Source of the DNA: Micropterus salmoides
Taxonomy: Eukaryota > Chordata > Actinopteri > Centrarchiformes > Centrarchidae
Direction: 5' to 3'
Assembly: GCF_014851395.1 (NCBI RefSeq)
Contig: NW_024044459.1
Span: 2,640,112-2,704,111, forward strand
Length of the DNA stretch: 64,000 bases
The position numbers were made by a program, and so were the translations under genes. Below the pieces are notes generated by a model that did not search any database, had not been told where the DNA came from, and worked only from the letters and a program-made list of their open reading frames with translations. Numbering within the stretch: position 1 is the stretch's first letter; each line of letters begins with the position of its first letter. Below are positions 47,699-57,859 of the stretch, piece by piece.

Positions 47699-48425
47699 GT
47701 GTCACAAATTGTGATGTGAGTGTGTGGAAGAGGTGGATGCAGGAAGATTCAGTTGATGATTTATTAAGGGAAACCAAAAGCAAGCACACTTAACAACTTA
47801 GTGGCTGAGTCCAAAGGACTAATTCAAAGTGATTAATCCAAAAGCGAACACAGTAATGCAACAGAAAAATCCAGAATGGGTGAAATCCAAATCCACAGAA
47901 CAAACAAGGTACAGGTAGGGTTCAGGCTGGAAACGAGCAGGGCAAGACAAACAGCAACCACAACACACTGCAATGACTGTACAAAGACTGAGGGAAACAA
48001 GCAAGCATGTATACACAGGTACTAATGAGCAGGGTGGGAGCAACACTGAGATGAGACACAGACAGGCAGAGAGACAGCAGGGGAAAACAGACAAATACTA
48101 ACAGGTTGCAAAACACAAGTCAAGACTCTAACTGGAACTCAAAACCCACAACAGACAAGACAGACTAAGTAACTGAGAAATACAGGCAACACCACTAAGA
48201 TGGCTGAACAGAACATAACAGGCAAACACAGTGATCATAAGTGAAATGAATAAATGAAACTGGCAGGGAACATAAATTGACTTAGAAGAAACAAACTGGA
48301 ACACAGAACAGACTAAAAACTAATCATACAGATACAGACAACATAGCAGGGAAAAAAAGACTGAACAAAGAACAGAACACAGAGCAGACATGGGATAAGA
48401 ATAAACGAGGCGAAACACTATGACA
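47699..48425 (-). repeat. LTR-like, A/C-rich sequence
   Basis: The right edge read on the minus strand begins TGTCATAGTGTTTCGCC, like a fish gypsy LTR start. The sequence is strongly strand-asymmetric (A and C on the plus strand). No clear target duplication was found, so the limits are uncertain. Confidence 0.4.
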
Positions 48426-48469
48426 CAGGAGATGGACCTAAAACACATACTAACAGGATATTGTCCTAT

Positions 48470-48790
48470 TTAGGTCCTTCCATCACATTTAATGAATGCT
48501 TCGGAAGCTTTAGTAACATTATAGGAACCTTTAGGGGACCAAACTACAATGTGTAAAAAATGATTGGTTCTTGCATCACCTTTGCAGAATGTTTGCAGAA
48601 TGTTTGCGGAACTTTTAATAACGTTACAGGAACTTGTTAAACCTGTAGGGGACCAACCTAGAAGACCAAAGTAGAAGGGTTTTTTTTGGTTCTTGCATTA
48701 CCATTTCAGAATGTTTGCAGATGTTTTAATGACCGAACAGGAACTTTTGCAGAACCTTTATGGATCTAACACACTCTATCTTGAAATACC
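48470..48790. repeat. GGAAC-rich degenerate tandem repeat, part 1
   Basis: Units of roughly 150 bp repeat TTGGTTCTTGCAT, CAGAATGTTTGCAG, AACAGGAACTT and AGGGGACCAA. Related sequence flanks both sides of the gypsy element and the Rex1 LINE. Confidence 0.65.
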
Positions 48791-48964
48791 ATCAAAACAT
48801 ATTAAAACAATAACATTCAGGTATAATGCAAAACATTCCCAGCATTTCACGTCTTAGAAATTTTATTGAACACTATGCCAAATGTTGCTGTGTTAGATGA
48901 TAGCAAAAGCTGACTTGATTGACAATTTAGAGATAACAAGTTACAGATAAAAGGTTTAAGTACC

Positions 48965-49335
48965 CAAATGCAGGACACGTAATGCAACAGAATTAGACAC
49001 GAGAATTTTTATCAAACTTAGACTCACAGAAAATAATCCAGGCACTCAACATGGGGCAGTCCAAAAATAACCAAGGAAATGCAATAAATGGAGGTAATCC
49101 AAAGAGCACTATAAATACGTCAAGAAAATAATCCAAAAAGGTCAGAACAAAACCGAACAGGCAGACAAGCAGACACTCACAGCAGAGTAGCAAACAGACC
49201 AGCAAGGACAGAACTGACAGGTGAAACCATGAGGCAATCAGGCAGACACATACATGCAGGTGCCACCAATCAGGCAGACAGACAACTTTCCCTGGTCTGC
49301 CAAATAACGTCCCCCACATCGTGACCAAGTCCTTG
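48965..49335 (-). repeat. Second LTR-like A/C-rich sequence
   Basis: Strand-asymmetric CAGACAAGCAGACACTCACA-type sequence resembling the debris of an LTR in reverse. No ends were confirmed. Confidence 0.3.
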
Positions 49336-49374
49336 ACACCAGCGGGATGTTCTCAGGACGTTCTGGGAACATTA

Positions 49375-49862
49375 TGTCATAATGCAAAAACTTGACTCAA
49401 AGGCAGACTCGGTACAGTTCGAAGGGGTAACAAAAGGGTTTTATTGATAGGTCCAACAGGGCAGTATGGAGAGCACGGAGGTGGTGAGTAAGTCCAGGTA
49501 AGATATGTGCAGAGCAGGGTGTGGTGTTCAGCAGGGTTCCTGGAGGTTGGGTGATCCTGGGCACAGAGAAACAGGTTAATCCAGGGAGAGACAGAAATTA
49601 CTGGGAATCTTACAGGAGAAGATTGTCGGCCTTGACGCATGTACCACATGTGGTTAACTGACGATCTGGCGAAGAATGTGAGGAGGACTGGGGTTGAAAT
49701 ACTGCAGGAGCTTGATTAGTGGAATGAGAACCAGGTGCGCTGCTGAGCCAGAGAGTGTAGCCACGCCCAGACAGACACAGACAGGGAGGACAGACAGAAA
49801 ACACAGGGAAGGGGGGAACAAAAGAACACAAGGTATTGGGGAGATTCTGTAGCACCACAACA
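49375..49862 (-). repeat. 3' LTR of the gypsy element
   Basis: 488 bp. In element orientation it runs TGTTGTGGTGC to CATTATGACA. It shares the length class and most bases with the 5' LTR. Confidence 0.95.
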
Positions 49863-49873
49863 GTACCCTCCCC

Positions 49874-50200
49874 TCAAAGGGAGCCTCCTGGTGACCCACC
49901 AGGCTGATCGGGGTGTGCCTGATGAAACTCATGGATGAGTCGGGGGTCCAAGATGAAGGACCGGGGAATCCAGGTCCTCTCTTCCGGGCCGTACCCCTCC
50001 CAGTCCACCAAGTACTGCAGCCCCCTCCCCCGCCGTCGAACACCCAGGAGTCGACGGACAGTATACACTGGGTGGTCACTGGGTCAACAACCCAGGCGGG
50101 CGGAGGGGCGTCGGGTGGAGGGCACAAGGGGCTGAAAGACACTGGCTTGATCTGAGAAACATGGAAGCTGGGGTGAATCCTCATGGGTTTAGGCAGTTTC
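49874..50200 (-). pseudogene. Chromodomain at the gypsy pol C-terminus
   Basis: The frame at 50068-49874 reads YTVRRLLGVRRRGRG, then LQYLVDWEGYGPEERTWIP, the aromatic cage and W-x-G-Y pattern of a chromodomain. In this family it follows the integrase and is thought to guide insertion to marked chromatin. Upstream, HPSFHVSQIKPV joins it to the integrase tail in a neighbouring frame. Confidence 0.85.
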
Positions 50201-50218
50201 AGTCTGACTGCTGAAGGG

Positions 50219-52258
50219 CTAATAACTCTCTCTCAATCTCATAGGGACCAATGAAGCGAGGGTACAGTTTCTTAGACGGGAATATTCCTGGAAGAGAGTC
50301 AAACTTTCTGACCTGGCCGATAGGTGGGAGCAGGGGTCCGACGTCTGTCCGCTATGCGCTTGTTCCTCTGCTGTCCGCAGGAGGGCTGCACGAGCCTCTC
50401 TCCAGACCTTGCGGCAGCGGTGCATTTGGACTGACGGGACAGCGATTTCACCTTCCTGTGAGGGGAACAGGGCAGGCTGATACCCGAGGGAGGCTTCAAA
50501 AGGAGACATACCTGTAGCCGAGCTGGTAAGCGAGTTGTGAGCATATTCAACCCAGGTGAGATGTGAGCTCCAAGAGGTGGGATTGGTGGCAGCGACACAC
50601 CTTAATGCGGCCTCCAGGTCCTGATTGGCTCTCTCCGTTTGTCCATTGGTTTGGGGGTGAAAACCAGATGACAGACTCACTGTAGCGTCTAAGGTGCGAC
50701 AAAAAGCTTGCCATACCTGGGAGATGAACTGTGGTCCACAGTCTGAAACAATGTCTAGTGGGATTCCATGCAGCCGGACAACATGTTGCACCAGTAAGTC
50801 AGCAGTTTCACGAGTTGAAGGGAGTTTAGGGAGAGCCACAAAATGAACAGCTTTAGAAAGACGGTCAATAATGGTGAGTATGACGGAGTTACCTTGTGAG
50901 ACTGGTAACCCAGTCACTAAGTCCATAGCAATATGAGACCAGGGCTGGCTTGGAATGGGCAAGGGCTGCAGCAGTCCCTCAGGAGGGCGGTGAGATGATT
51001 TTCCCCGGGCGCAAACAGAACACGCTGCCACGTAATCACGTGTGTCTGCCTCCATGGAGGGCCACCAAAAATTTCTTCTCAGTAGAGACAGGGTGCGACT
51101 ACCACCCGGGTGGCAGGCAAAACGGGAGGCGTGAACCCACTGGAGAACCTGAGGGCGTACAGTGTCTGGAACAAATAAGTAATTTGGTGGTCCATTACCT
51201 GGGTCTGGTTGGGCCTGCTGTGCTTCCCTGACTGCCGACTCGATCTCCCAGGAGATAGGAGCAACCACGCAGGAGGGTGGCAGCATAGTCTCAGGGCCTG
51301 GCGGAACATTGATAGCAGAGAACTGACGAGAGAGAGCATCTGGTTTAATATTTCTAGACCCAGGGTGGTATGTAATGGAAAACCTGAATCGACCAAAAAA
51401 CAGTGACCAGCGGGCTTGCCTAGAGCTTAATCTCTTGGCTGACTGGATGTATGCTAGATTTTTGTGATCCGTCCAGACAATAAATGGCTGTTCGGAACCC
51501 TCGAGCCAATGTCTCCACTCCTCCAAAGCCAGTTTGACAGCTAGAAGCTCCCTGTTACCCACATCATAGTTCCGTTCAGCCGGTGATAATCTTCGCGAGA
51601 AGAAGGCACAGGGATGGAGTTTCTGATCTGGACCGGTCCTCTGAGACAGAACGGCTCCCACCCCAGAATCTGACGCGTCTACTTCCACTATGAACTGCAG
51701 AGAGGGATTGGGTTGGACTAAAATAGGAGCAGTGGTGAAAAGTCTTTTGAGTTCACTGAAAGCCTGATCAGCCTCTGGGGTCCAGGAAAAGGTGATTGAG
51801 GAAGAGGTTAGACTAGTTAGGGGGGCCACCACCTTGCTGTAGTTCCGGATGAAACGACGGTAGAAATTGGCAAAGCCTAGAAAACGTTGCAGCTCCTTGC
51901 GGGTGGTAGGTCTGGGCCACTCTGCCACAGCCCTGATCTTTTCAGGGTCCGCCCTCATCTGCCCTCCTTCAAGGATGTAGCCCAGAAAACTGACAGAGGG
52001 AACATGGAACTCACATTTCTCTGCCTTTACAAAGAGTCTGTTCTCCAGCAGCCGCTGAAGAACCTGACGGACATGAGAAATGTGATCTGAATGGGTCTTG
52101 GAAAATATCAGAATGTCATCTAGGTAGACAGAGACGAACTGGTTGAGGAAATCCCTAAGGATGTCATTCACTAAGGCCTGAAAAACAGCGGGAGCGGGAG
52201 CGTTTGTGAGGCCAAAGGGCATGACTAAATACTCATAATGGCCCAGTGGGTCTTCCAT
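50219..52258 (-). pseudogene. Gypsy pol: RT, RNase H, integrase (679-codon open stretch)
   Basis: Residues 1-180 are the RT palm and thumb, with FGLTNAP and the catalytic YLDD at 52126-52115. RNase H follows (DASDSGVGAVL, WTDHKN). The integrase has an HHCC zinc region (CHPGG, then CSVCARGKSS) and core motifs MDLVTGLP, SDCGPQF and NGQTERANQDLE. The N-terminal RT part lies in another frame (52225-52527), so a small deletion with a frameshift breaks RT near 52.255 kb. The extra PA in TNAPAPAVF looks like a 6-bp duplication. The C-terminal integrase leaves frame near 50.37-50.39 kb. Confidence 0.92.
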
Positions 52259-52527
52259 TCGTCTCCTTCTCTTATACGGACAAGGTGGTAAGCGTTTCTT
52301 AAATCTATTTTTGAGAAAATGGTGGCTCCGTGAAGGGGTTCGAAGGCAGAGTTAATCAGAGGCAACGGGTATTTATTCTTAACAGTGATATTGTTAAGGC
52401 CGCGATAGTCAATGCAGGGATGGAGAGAGCCATCCTTCTTGCCTACAAAAAAGAATCCTGCGCCAACAGGGGATGAAGAGGACCTAATGATGCCTGCAGC
52501 TAGTGAGTCATGGATATACCTTTCCAT
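52225..52527 (-). pseudogene. Gypsy RT N-terminal part
   Basis: GFFFVGKKDGSLHPCIDYRG, then NNITVKNKYPLPLI and FSKIDLRNAYHLVRI (with the first catalytic Asp) are the fingers and early palm of RT. The frame then runs into the break near 52.255 kb. Confidence 0.9.
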
Positions 52528-52537
52528 GGCCTCTCGT

Positions 52538-53260
52538 TCAGGGCGGAGAAAGGTTGTACAGCCTGCTGGTGGGTAATGGTGCCCCGGGAAGGAGGTCTAT
52601 GGCACAATCGTAGGGTCGGTGTGGTGGTAATGAGAGGGCTAAGTCTTTGCTGAACACCATACCCAGGTCGTGATATTCTACAGGGATGGAGGACAGATCA
52701 GGGTTTTCAGGGCTAGAAGGTGCCACAGCAGCCACCACAGGCGGCAGTGCTGATTGCAGGCAGCTTGAATGGCAAAACGAACTCCAACTCATAATCCTCC
52801 CTTCAGCCCAGTCAATATGGGGGTTATGGCGCTTCAACCAGGTTGAACCAAGAACCAGTGGTGAGTGGGGGGCTGAAATGAGGTGAAATTGGATCTCCTC
52901 TCTATGGTTACCAGACACTACTAGGGCTACCAGTTTGGTGCGGTGGGTAACTTGGGCCAGCAATCTGCCATCAATAGCGTTAGCTGTAAGAGGGGCTTCC
53001 AGTGTCTCAACAGGGATTCTAGACCTCATGGCCAATTCTTTATCCAAAAAACAGTCATCAGCACCGGAGTCTACAAGCGCAAGCAGGGGGAGTTCTACTT
53101 TATTGACACAAAGAGTGGCTGGGAGCTGCATTCGACAATGTGACGGGGAAGAAGAAGAAGTTTCACTCACCAATACCCCCACCTCTATTGATGAGCTCCG
53201 TCTTTTGGCCGCACGGGGCAGGAAACACGGAGATGGCCGTGCTGTCCACAGTATAAGCAC
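52538..53260 (-). pseudogene. Gypsy protease region
   Basis: LLALVDSGADDCFLDKELA contains the retropepsin DSGA active-site motif (about 53071-53063). HLISAPHSPLVLGSTWLKRH and WAEGRI follow, as in gypsy proteases. The region joins RT downstream and gag upstream by frame changes. Confidence 0.9.
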
Positions 53261-54238
53261 TCCCCAGCTCTTAATCTGCGGAAACGTTCTGTTGGGGAGA
53301 GATGGGCTCGCCCCATTTGCATGGGTTCCACACCAGAGGGCGGCAATGTAGAGGTCTCCAAGGTGTTTGCTTCAGGGCTGCCCTCGGCTTTCGTGGGATG
53401 TGATGAGGAAAGGTGAGTGTAACTGGGAGGACGTGAGCGGCCTGACCTCTCCCTGCGTCGCTCGCGAAGGCGGTTGTCAATCCTAATAGCCAGTGAAACA
53501 GGGGCGTTAAAGTCAGAGGGTACATCTCTTGTTGCCAGTTCATCCTTTAAGTGTTCATTAAGTGCATTCATAAATACCCCGAGTAATGCCTCATTGTTCC
53601 ATCCTGAGTCAGCCGCCAGTGTGCGAAACTCAGAGAAGTCTGCAACACTCCTATTCTCCTGGCGTAACTGTAACAATCGCCTCACAGCATTACCTTGATA
53701 GTCTGGATGGTCAAAGACTTGTTTCATTAAGGCTTCGAACTCAACAAAAGTGTAAGATGAGATGGATCGACTAGAATTAATTGCCTCAGCCCAAGCCAGG
53801 GCTCGCCCCTTTAATAATCCCAAAATATAAAGTACCTTGGACTGGTCTGAAGGAAAAGTCCGTGGCCGTTGGATAAAAACCATAGCACATTGTAGGAGAA
53901 AGCCTCGGCACTTATCCAGTTCTCCGGAAAAGGGTTCTGGGTCGGGGACATATGACATAGGGTGCTGGGTGGTCCTGGTGATGAGAGGCAGCCACCGGAG
54001 CAGGTGGGGGGAAGGCAGCTGGAGGAGCAGGTGGGGAAAATTGTGCAGTTAGTGAGGAAACTTGTGCAGTTAATTGTGCTATTTGGTTTACCATGGCTTG
54101 GCTGTTCTCAGCGAGTGTCCTGATTAATTGCTCATGTTGTCCAAGGAGATGTCCCTGACTGGCGAGGGCTTTGTGTACCCCAGATGGATCTGAGTCCAAG
54201 TCCACTGAGTCCATGCCTTGGCCAGATCGTTCTGTCAT
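53185..54238 (-). pseudogene. Gypsy gag with CCHC knuckle, one frameshift
   Basis: The first frame (54238-53912) starts with ATG inside the last six bases of the 5' LTR and contains a coiled-coil-like stretch (HEQLIRTLAENSQAMVNQ). Near 53.96 kb the reading moves to a second frame (53958-53185) with the capsid-like YILGLLKGRALAWAEAI and FVEFEALMKQVFDHP. It ends in a zinc knuckle CLYCGQHGHLRVSC (C-x2-C-x4-H-x4-C). Confidence 0.9.
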
Positions 54239-54726
54239 AATGCAAAAACTTGAGGACTCAAAGGCAGACTCGGTACAGTTCGAAGGGGTAACAAAAGGGT
54301 TTTATTGATAGGTCCAACAGGGCAGTATGGAGAGCACGGAGGAGGTGAGTAAGTCCAGGTAAGATACGTGCAGAGCAGGGTGTGGCATTCAGCAGGGTTC
54401 CTGGAGGTTGGGTGATCCTGGGCACAGAGAAAAACAGGTTAATCCAGGGAGAGACAGAAATTACTGGGAATCTTACAGGAGAAGATTGTCAGCCTTGACA
54501 CATGTACCACATGTGGTTAATTGACGATCTGGCGAAGAATGTGAGGAGGACTGGGGTTGAAATACTGCAGGAGCTTGATTAGTGGAATGAGAACCAGGTG
54601 CGCCGCTGGAGCCAGAGGGTGTAGCCACGCCCAGACAGACACAGACAGGGAGGACAGACAGAAAACACAGGGAAGGGGGGAACAAAAGAACACAAGGTAG
54701 TGGGGAGATTCTGTAGCACCACAACA
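54233..54726 (-). repeat. 5' LTR of the gypsy element
   Basis: 494 bp, the partner of 49375-49862. Differences are scattered substitutions and 1-3-base indels, for example GAGGACTC here against GACTC there. Confidence 0.95.
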
Positions 54727-54731
54727 CATTA

Positions 54732-55110
54732 CATATTTTCTGAATTAAATATGGTCCCCTAAACATTTCCAGAACGTCCTGAATGTTCCCTGAAGGTCTG
54801 CCAAATATTGTCCACCAACCCTTTAAAGAACTCCACTTCGTGACCATCTGGGAACATTCTAGCTGGGTCACAACCAGACCCAAAGCAGAACAATACAAAA
54901 CCAGACAGGAGAACAAACAGAAAACAGGATCAAAAACACCAAACACCACGACTATAATAAAATAAACAACAAAATAGGCAGAGATAAACCCCCAAAACCA
55001 AGGAACCACAAAAAAACACAAAGCAGACAGAATTGTGACACCATACTGGAACGTTGCGATTAAGTTTGTAATGAAACATTGTCATATGGCCAACAAAGGA
55101 CCAGATAGAT
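54732..55110. repeat. GGAAC-rich repeat, part 2, with LTR-like debris
   Basis: This continues the repeat interrupted by the gypsy insertion (CCAGAACGTCCTGAATGTTC). From 54866 to 55040 an A/C-rich block is bounded by GTCACAA and TTGTGACA. Then TTAAGTTTGTAATGAAACAT, CATATGGCC and AACAAAGGACCA resume the repeat. Confidence 0.55.
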
Positions 55111-56296
55111 AGATAGATATATACTTTATTTATCCCGAGGGAAATTCAAGTATCCAGCAGCATACGAAACATACATACATTAAACATACATTAAACCTAT
55201 ATTAAAATAGAATTAAAATTAAAATAACTTATAACACAGTAAAACAGTGCAAAAACAGTAAACAGTGCAAAATGGAGTGCAGATGGAGGTAGAAATTGTT
55301 CTTTTGTCTATTGTCCTCCCTGCCATGACTAGGAGCTGTTGTACAGTCTGATGGCCAGGGGGACGAAAGAGTTTTTAAGGTGGAGCTGGACTGGGACAGC
55401 AGTCGGCCACTGAACACACTCCTCTGTCCGATGAAGGTGTTGTGCAGAGGGTGGTGGGCGTTGTCCAGTATGGACAGCAGTTTGTCCAGGGTCCTTCTTT
55501 CTGCCACTGTCACTAGAGAGTCCAGCTCTGAGCCCACCACTGAGCCAGCTCTCCTCACCAGTCTGTCCAGTTGACCGGCGTCTCTCTTCTTGCTGCTTCC
55601 TCCCCAGCAAACTACAGCATAAAAGAGGACGCTGGCCACCACAGACTGGTAAAACATCTGCAGCAGTTTTTTGCAGATGTTGAAGGACCCCAGTCTTCTC
55701 AGGAAGTACAGACGGCTTTGCCCTTTCCTGTGGAGAGTGTCCATATTTTCTGTCCAGTCCAGCTTGTCATCCAGCTGCAGCCCCAGATATTTGTAAGTCC
55801 TGACCACCTCCACATCGACCCCCTCGGTGGACAAAGGCTGGAGATGTGGTTTCTTCCTTCTGAGGTCCACCACCATCTCCTTGGTCTTGGAGGTGTTCAG
55901 CTGCAGATGGTTGGTCCTGCACCACCTCACGAAGTCCTCTGCCAGGCTCCTGTACTCCTCCTCCTGTCCATCCTTGATACAGCCAACTATCACAGTATCG
56001 TTTGAGTATTTCTGCATGTGGCAGAGCCCGGTGTTATACTGGAAGTCAGATGTGTACAAGGTGAAGAGGACGGGAGAGAGCACGGTCACCTGTGGTGCTC
56101 CGGTGCTGCTGACCACAGTGTCTGACGTGTGGCCCTTCAGTCTGACGTACTGTGGTCTCTCTGTGAGGTAGTCGGTAATCCATGTCACCAAGCGTGGGTC
56201 CACCCTCATCTCTGTCAGCTTTTCTCTTAGCAGGAGCGGCCGGATGGTGTCGAAGGCGCTGGAGAAATCAAAAAACGCCATTCTCACAGCGCCGCT
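55111..56296 (-). mobile_element. Rex1/Babar-type LINE, 5'-truncated
   Basis: The 3' tail is the (TATC)n run with TTTATTTATCCCGAGGGAAA in reverse, typical of Rex1. The minus-strand frame (55229-56365) reads FFDFSSAFDTIRPLLLREKL, SPVLFTLYTSDF, RTYKYLGLQLDDKLDWTENM and FYQSVVASVLFYAVVCWGGS. The catalytic box is YSND (56008-55997) in place of YADD, and GAPQVTVLSP has Val where Gly is usual, so RT is dead. A frameshift near 55.5-55.6 kb moves the C-terminus to another frame. Confidence 0.88.
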
Positions 56297-56640
56297 GTGG
56301 GAACCATGTGGGAATGTTCCACTTATGTCCCATATGTCCTCTTTGTAACATTGCAATGTGACCATAAAATAACCACTATGGAAAATTCCACTAAAATCAT
56401 GTAGGGAACGTTATTATATGACTAACTTAGACCCATATGATCATGTTCTGATTAAGTTTGTAACAAAATGTTCTCATATGGCCAACAGAGGACCATATGG
56501 GAATGTTCTGCTTATGTACCTAATATCCTCTTTGTAACGTTGTAATGAGGTTTGGAACATTCGTCACCTTTACAGAACTTTCAGGGAATGTTACACATGG
56601 ATACAGGAACGTCCCCTCCTACCTTGGAAGGTACTCAAAA
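56297..56640. repeat. GGAAC-rich repeat, part 3
   Basis: GGGAATGTTC, TTTGTAACATTGCAATG, GATTAAGTTTGTAAC and CATATGGCCAACAGAGGACC repeat the words seen at 55.04-55.11 kb. The Rex1 element therefore inserted into this repeat. Confidence 0.6.
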
Positions 56641-56689
56641 TGTTCCAAAGACGTATATTTAATGCCATATTCCACGGATCTCCCTCAAG

Positions 56690-57640
56690 AATGTGAATCA
56701 AGGGGTAGGCATTCCGGAGATTTTGGTGTAAAGACTGAAAACTGGAATCAATGCAGGTATGTCCAAGGAAGTCTATGAATGGCCAGATCTTCTGATCTTT
56801 CTTCTTAACAAAGAAAAACCTGACAAGAGGGTTGAATCAAACCTGTCAGGGAGTTGTGTATATCTTTCTCCATTGCTTTTTTCTCAGGATGGGAAATATC
56901 ATACAATCTACTGAAAAGTGAGTCCTCGGATGTAAGTTAATGGCACAACCATAGGGTCTGTTGGGTGGCAAGGACAAGGCTCTATGCTTATTAAACACCC
57001 TAGATTGTGGTACACAGAGGGAACTTGTGACAAGTCAGGAGGTTCAGTAATGGGTGCTGTTGTTAGCTGGTTGGGAACAAGTGCAGACATGAAACGTGGA
57101 AGTGGCAGAAAGTGCTCCATTTTGCCAGTGGACCAGTCAAAGTGTGTTTTATAGCTTTAAAGCCAAACGGACTGCTGGAGAATCATGGCTCAATGGAGCA
57201 GATAATCAGAAACTTAATGGACTCTGTGAAAATGTGGTTTCCAGAGAGAATGAGGAGTCTTCCATCTAACGAGTTCACATCTGTAGTCTCAGGGAGGGCT
57301 CTCACAGAGATGCCAACTACAGCACAATCTACGAAACTGTCATATGCTCTGGAATACACTAGGGCTAGCAAAGGAATAGCTATGTTAAAACACAACAAAG
57401 AAGCCTCCAGTTACAGTTGGTTAGTTGGTTGTAAGGCGGGAGAACGGCTTATCAGGACCCCTTCTTTCACTGATGAGCCAGAGCTTTTGGCAGTAAGGGG
57501 CAGGAAATGAGAATGTGATCTGTCTTTCCATAGTAAATGCATTGACTAGCTGATGATCAGAAAGGGAGAGACAGGCTCTACCTTGCTGAATGGGTTCCTC
57601 AGATGAGACTGGAGACATGGAACTTTTGAAATGATTATGT
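56690..57640 (-). pseudogene. Old Ty3/gypsy gag-protease fragment
   Basis: The minus strand reads IPLLALVYSRAYDSF where the protease has its DSGA motif (active site lost), then SLDGRLLILSGNH and SVYHNLGCLI-like words matching 52.6-53.1 kb in order. The plus-strand block at 57.46-57.6 kb corresponds to the gag zinc-knuckle region. It is much more diverged than the 49-54 kb element. Confidence 0.78.
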
Positions 57641-57859
57641 CTAGTACTGGAAGCCTGGAGCACAGTAAAAACATCAGTAAAAAAGCACTAGGCAAAATCA
57701 AAAAAACACAAGAGAATTCAATGGAGGCAGGTTGGCTGAGATTTAATATACCACTGAAGGAATGGAACAATCTAGCGATGAGTAGCAAGAGCATGGGGAA
57801 TGAATCTGTGCAGAGGACTGGGTCGCAGATAGTTATGCCTGATAGTAGATGCACAGAAA

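Larger units (their letters stand above)
49375..54726 (-). mobile_element. Complete chromodomain Ty3/gypsy retrotransposon (5,352 bp), TSD CATTA
   Basis: Two LTRs (49375-49862 and 54233-54726) have TG...CA ends and are flanked by the pentamer CATTA (49370-49374 and 54727-54731). Between them, on the minus strand, lie gag, protease, RT, RNase H, integrase and a chromodomain, in the order of chromoviruses. A purine tract (GAGGGGAGGGTAC) adjoins the 3' LTR, as expected for plus-strand priming. I counted about a dozen differences between the LTRs, so insertion was fairly recent. The coding part has frameshifts in gag, RT and integrase, so this copy could not make its proteins unaided. It inserted into the GGAAC-rich repeat. 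Confidence 0.95.
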
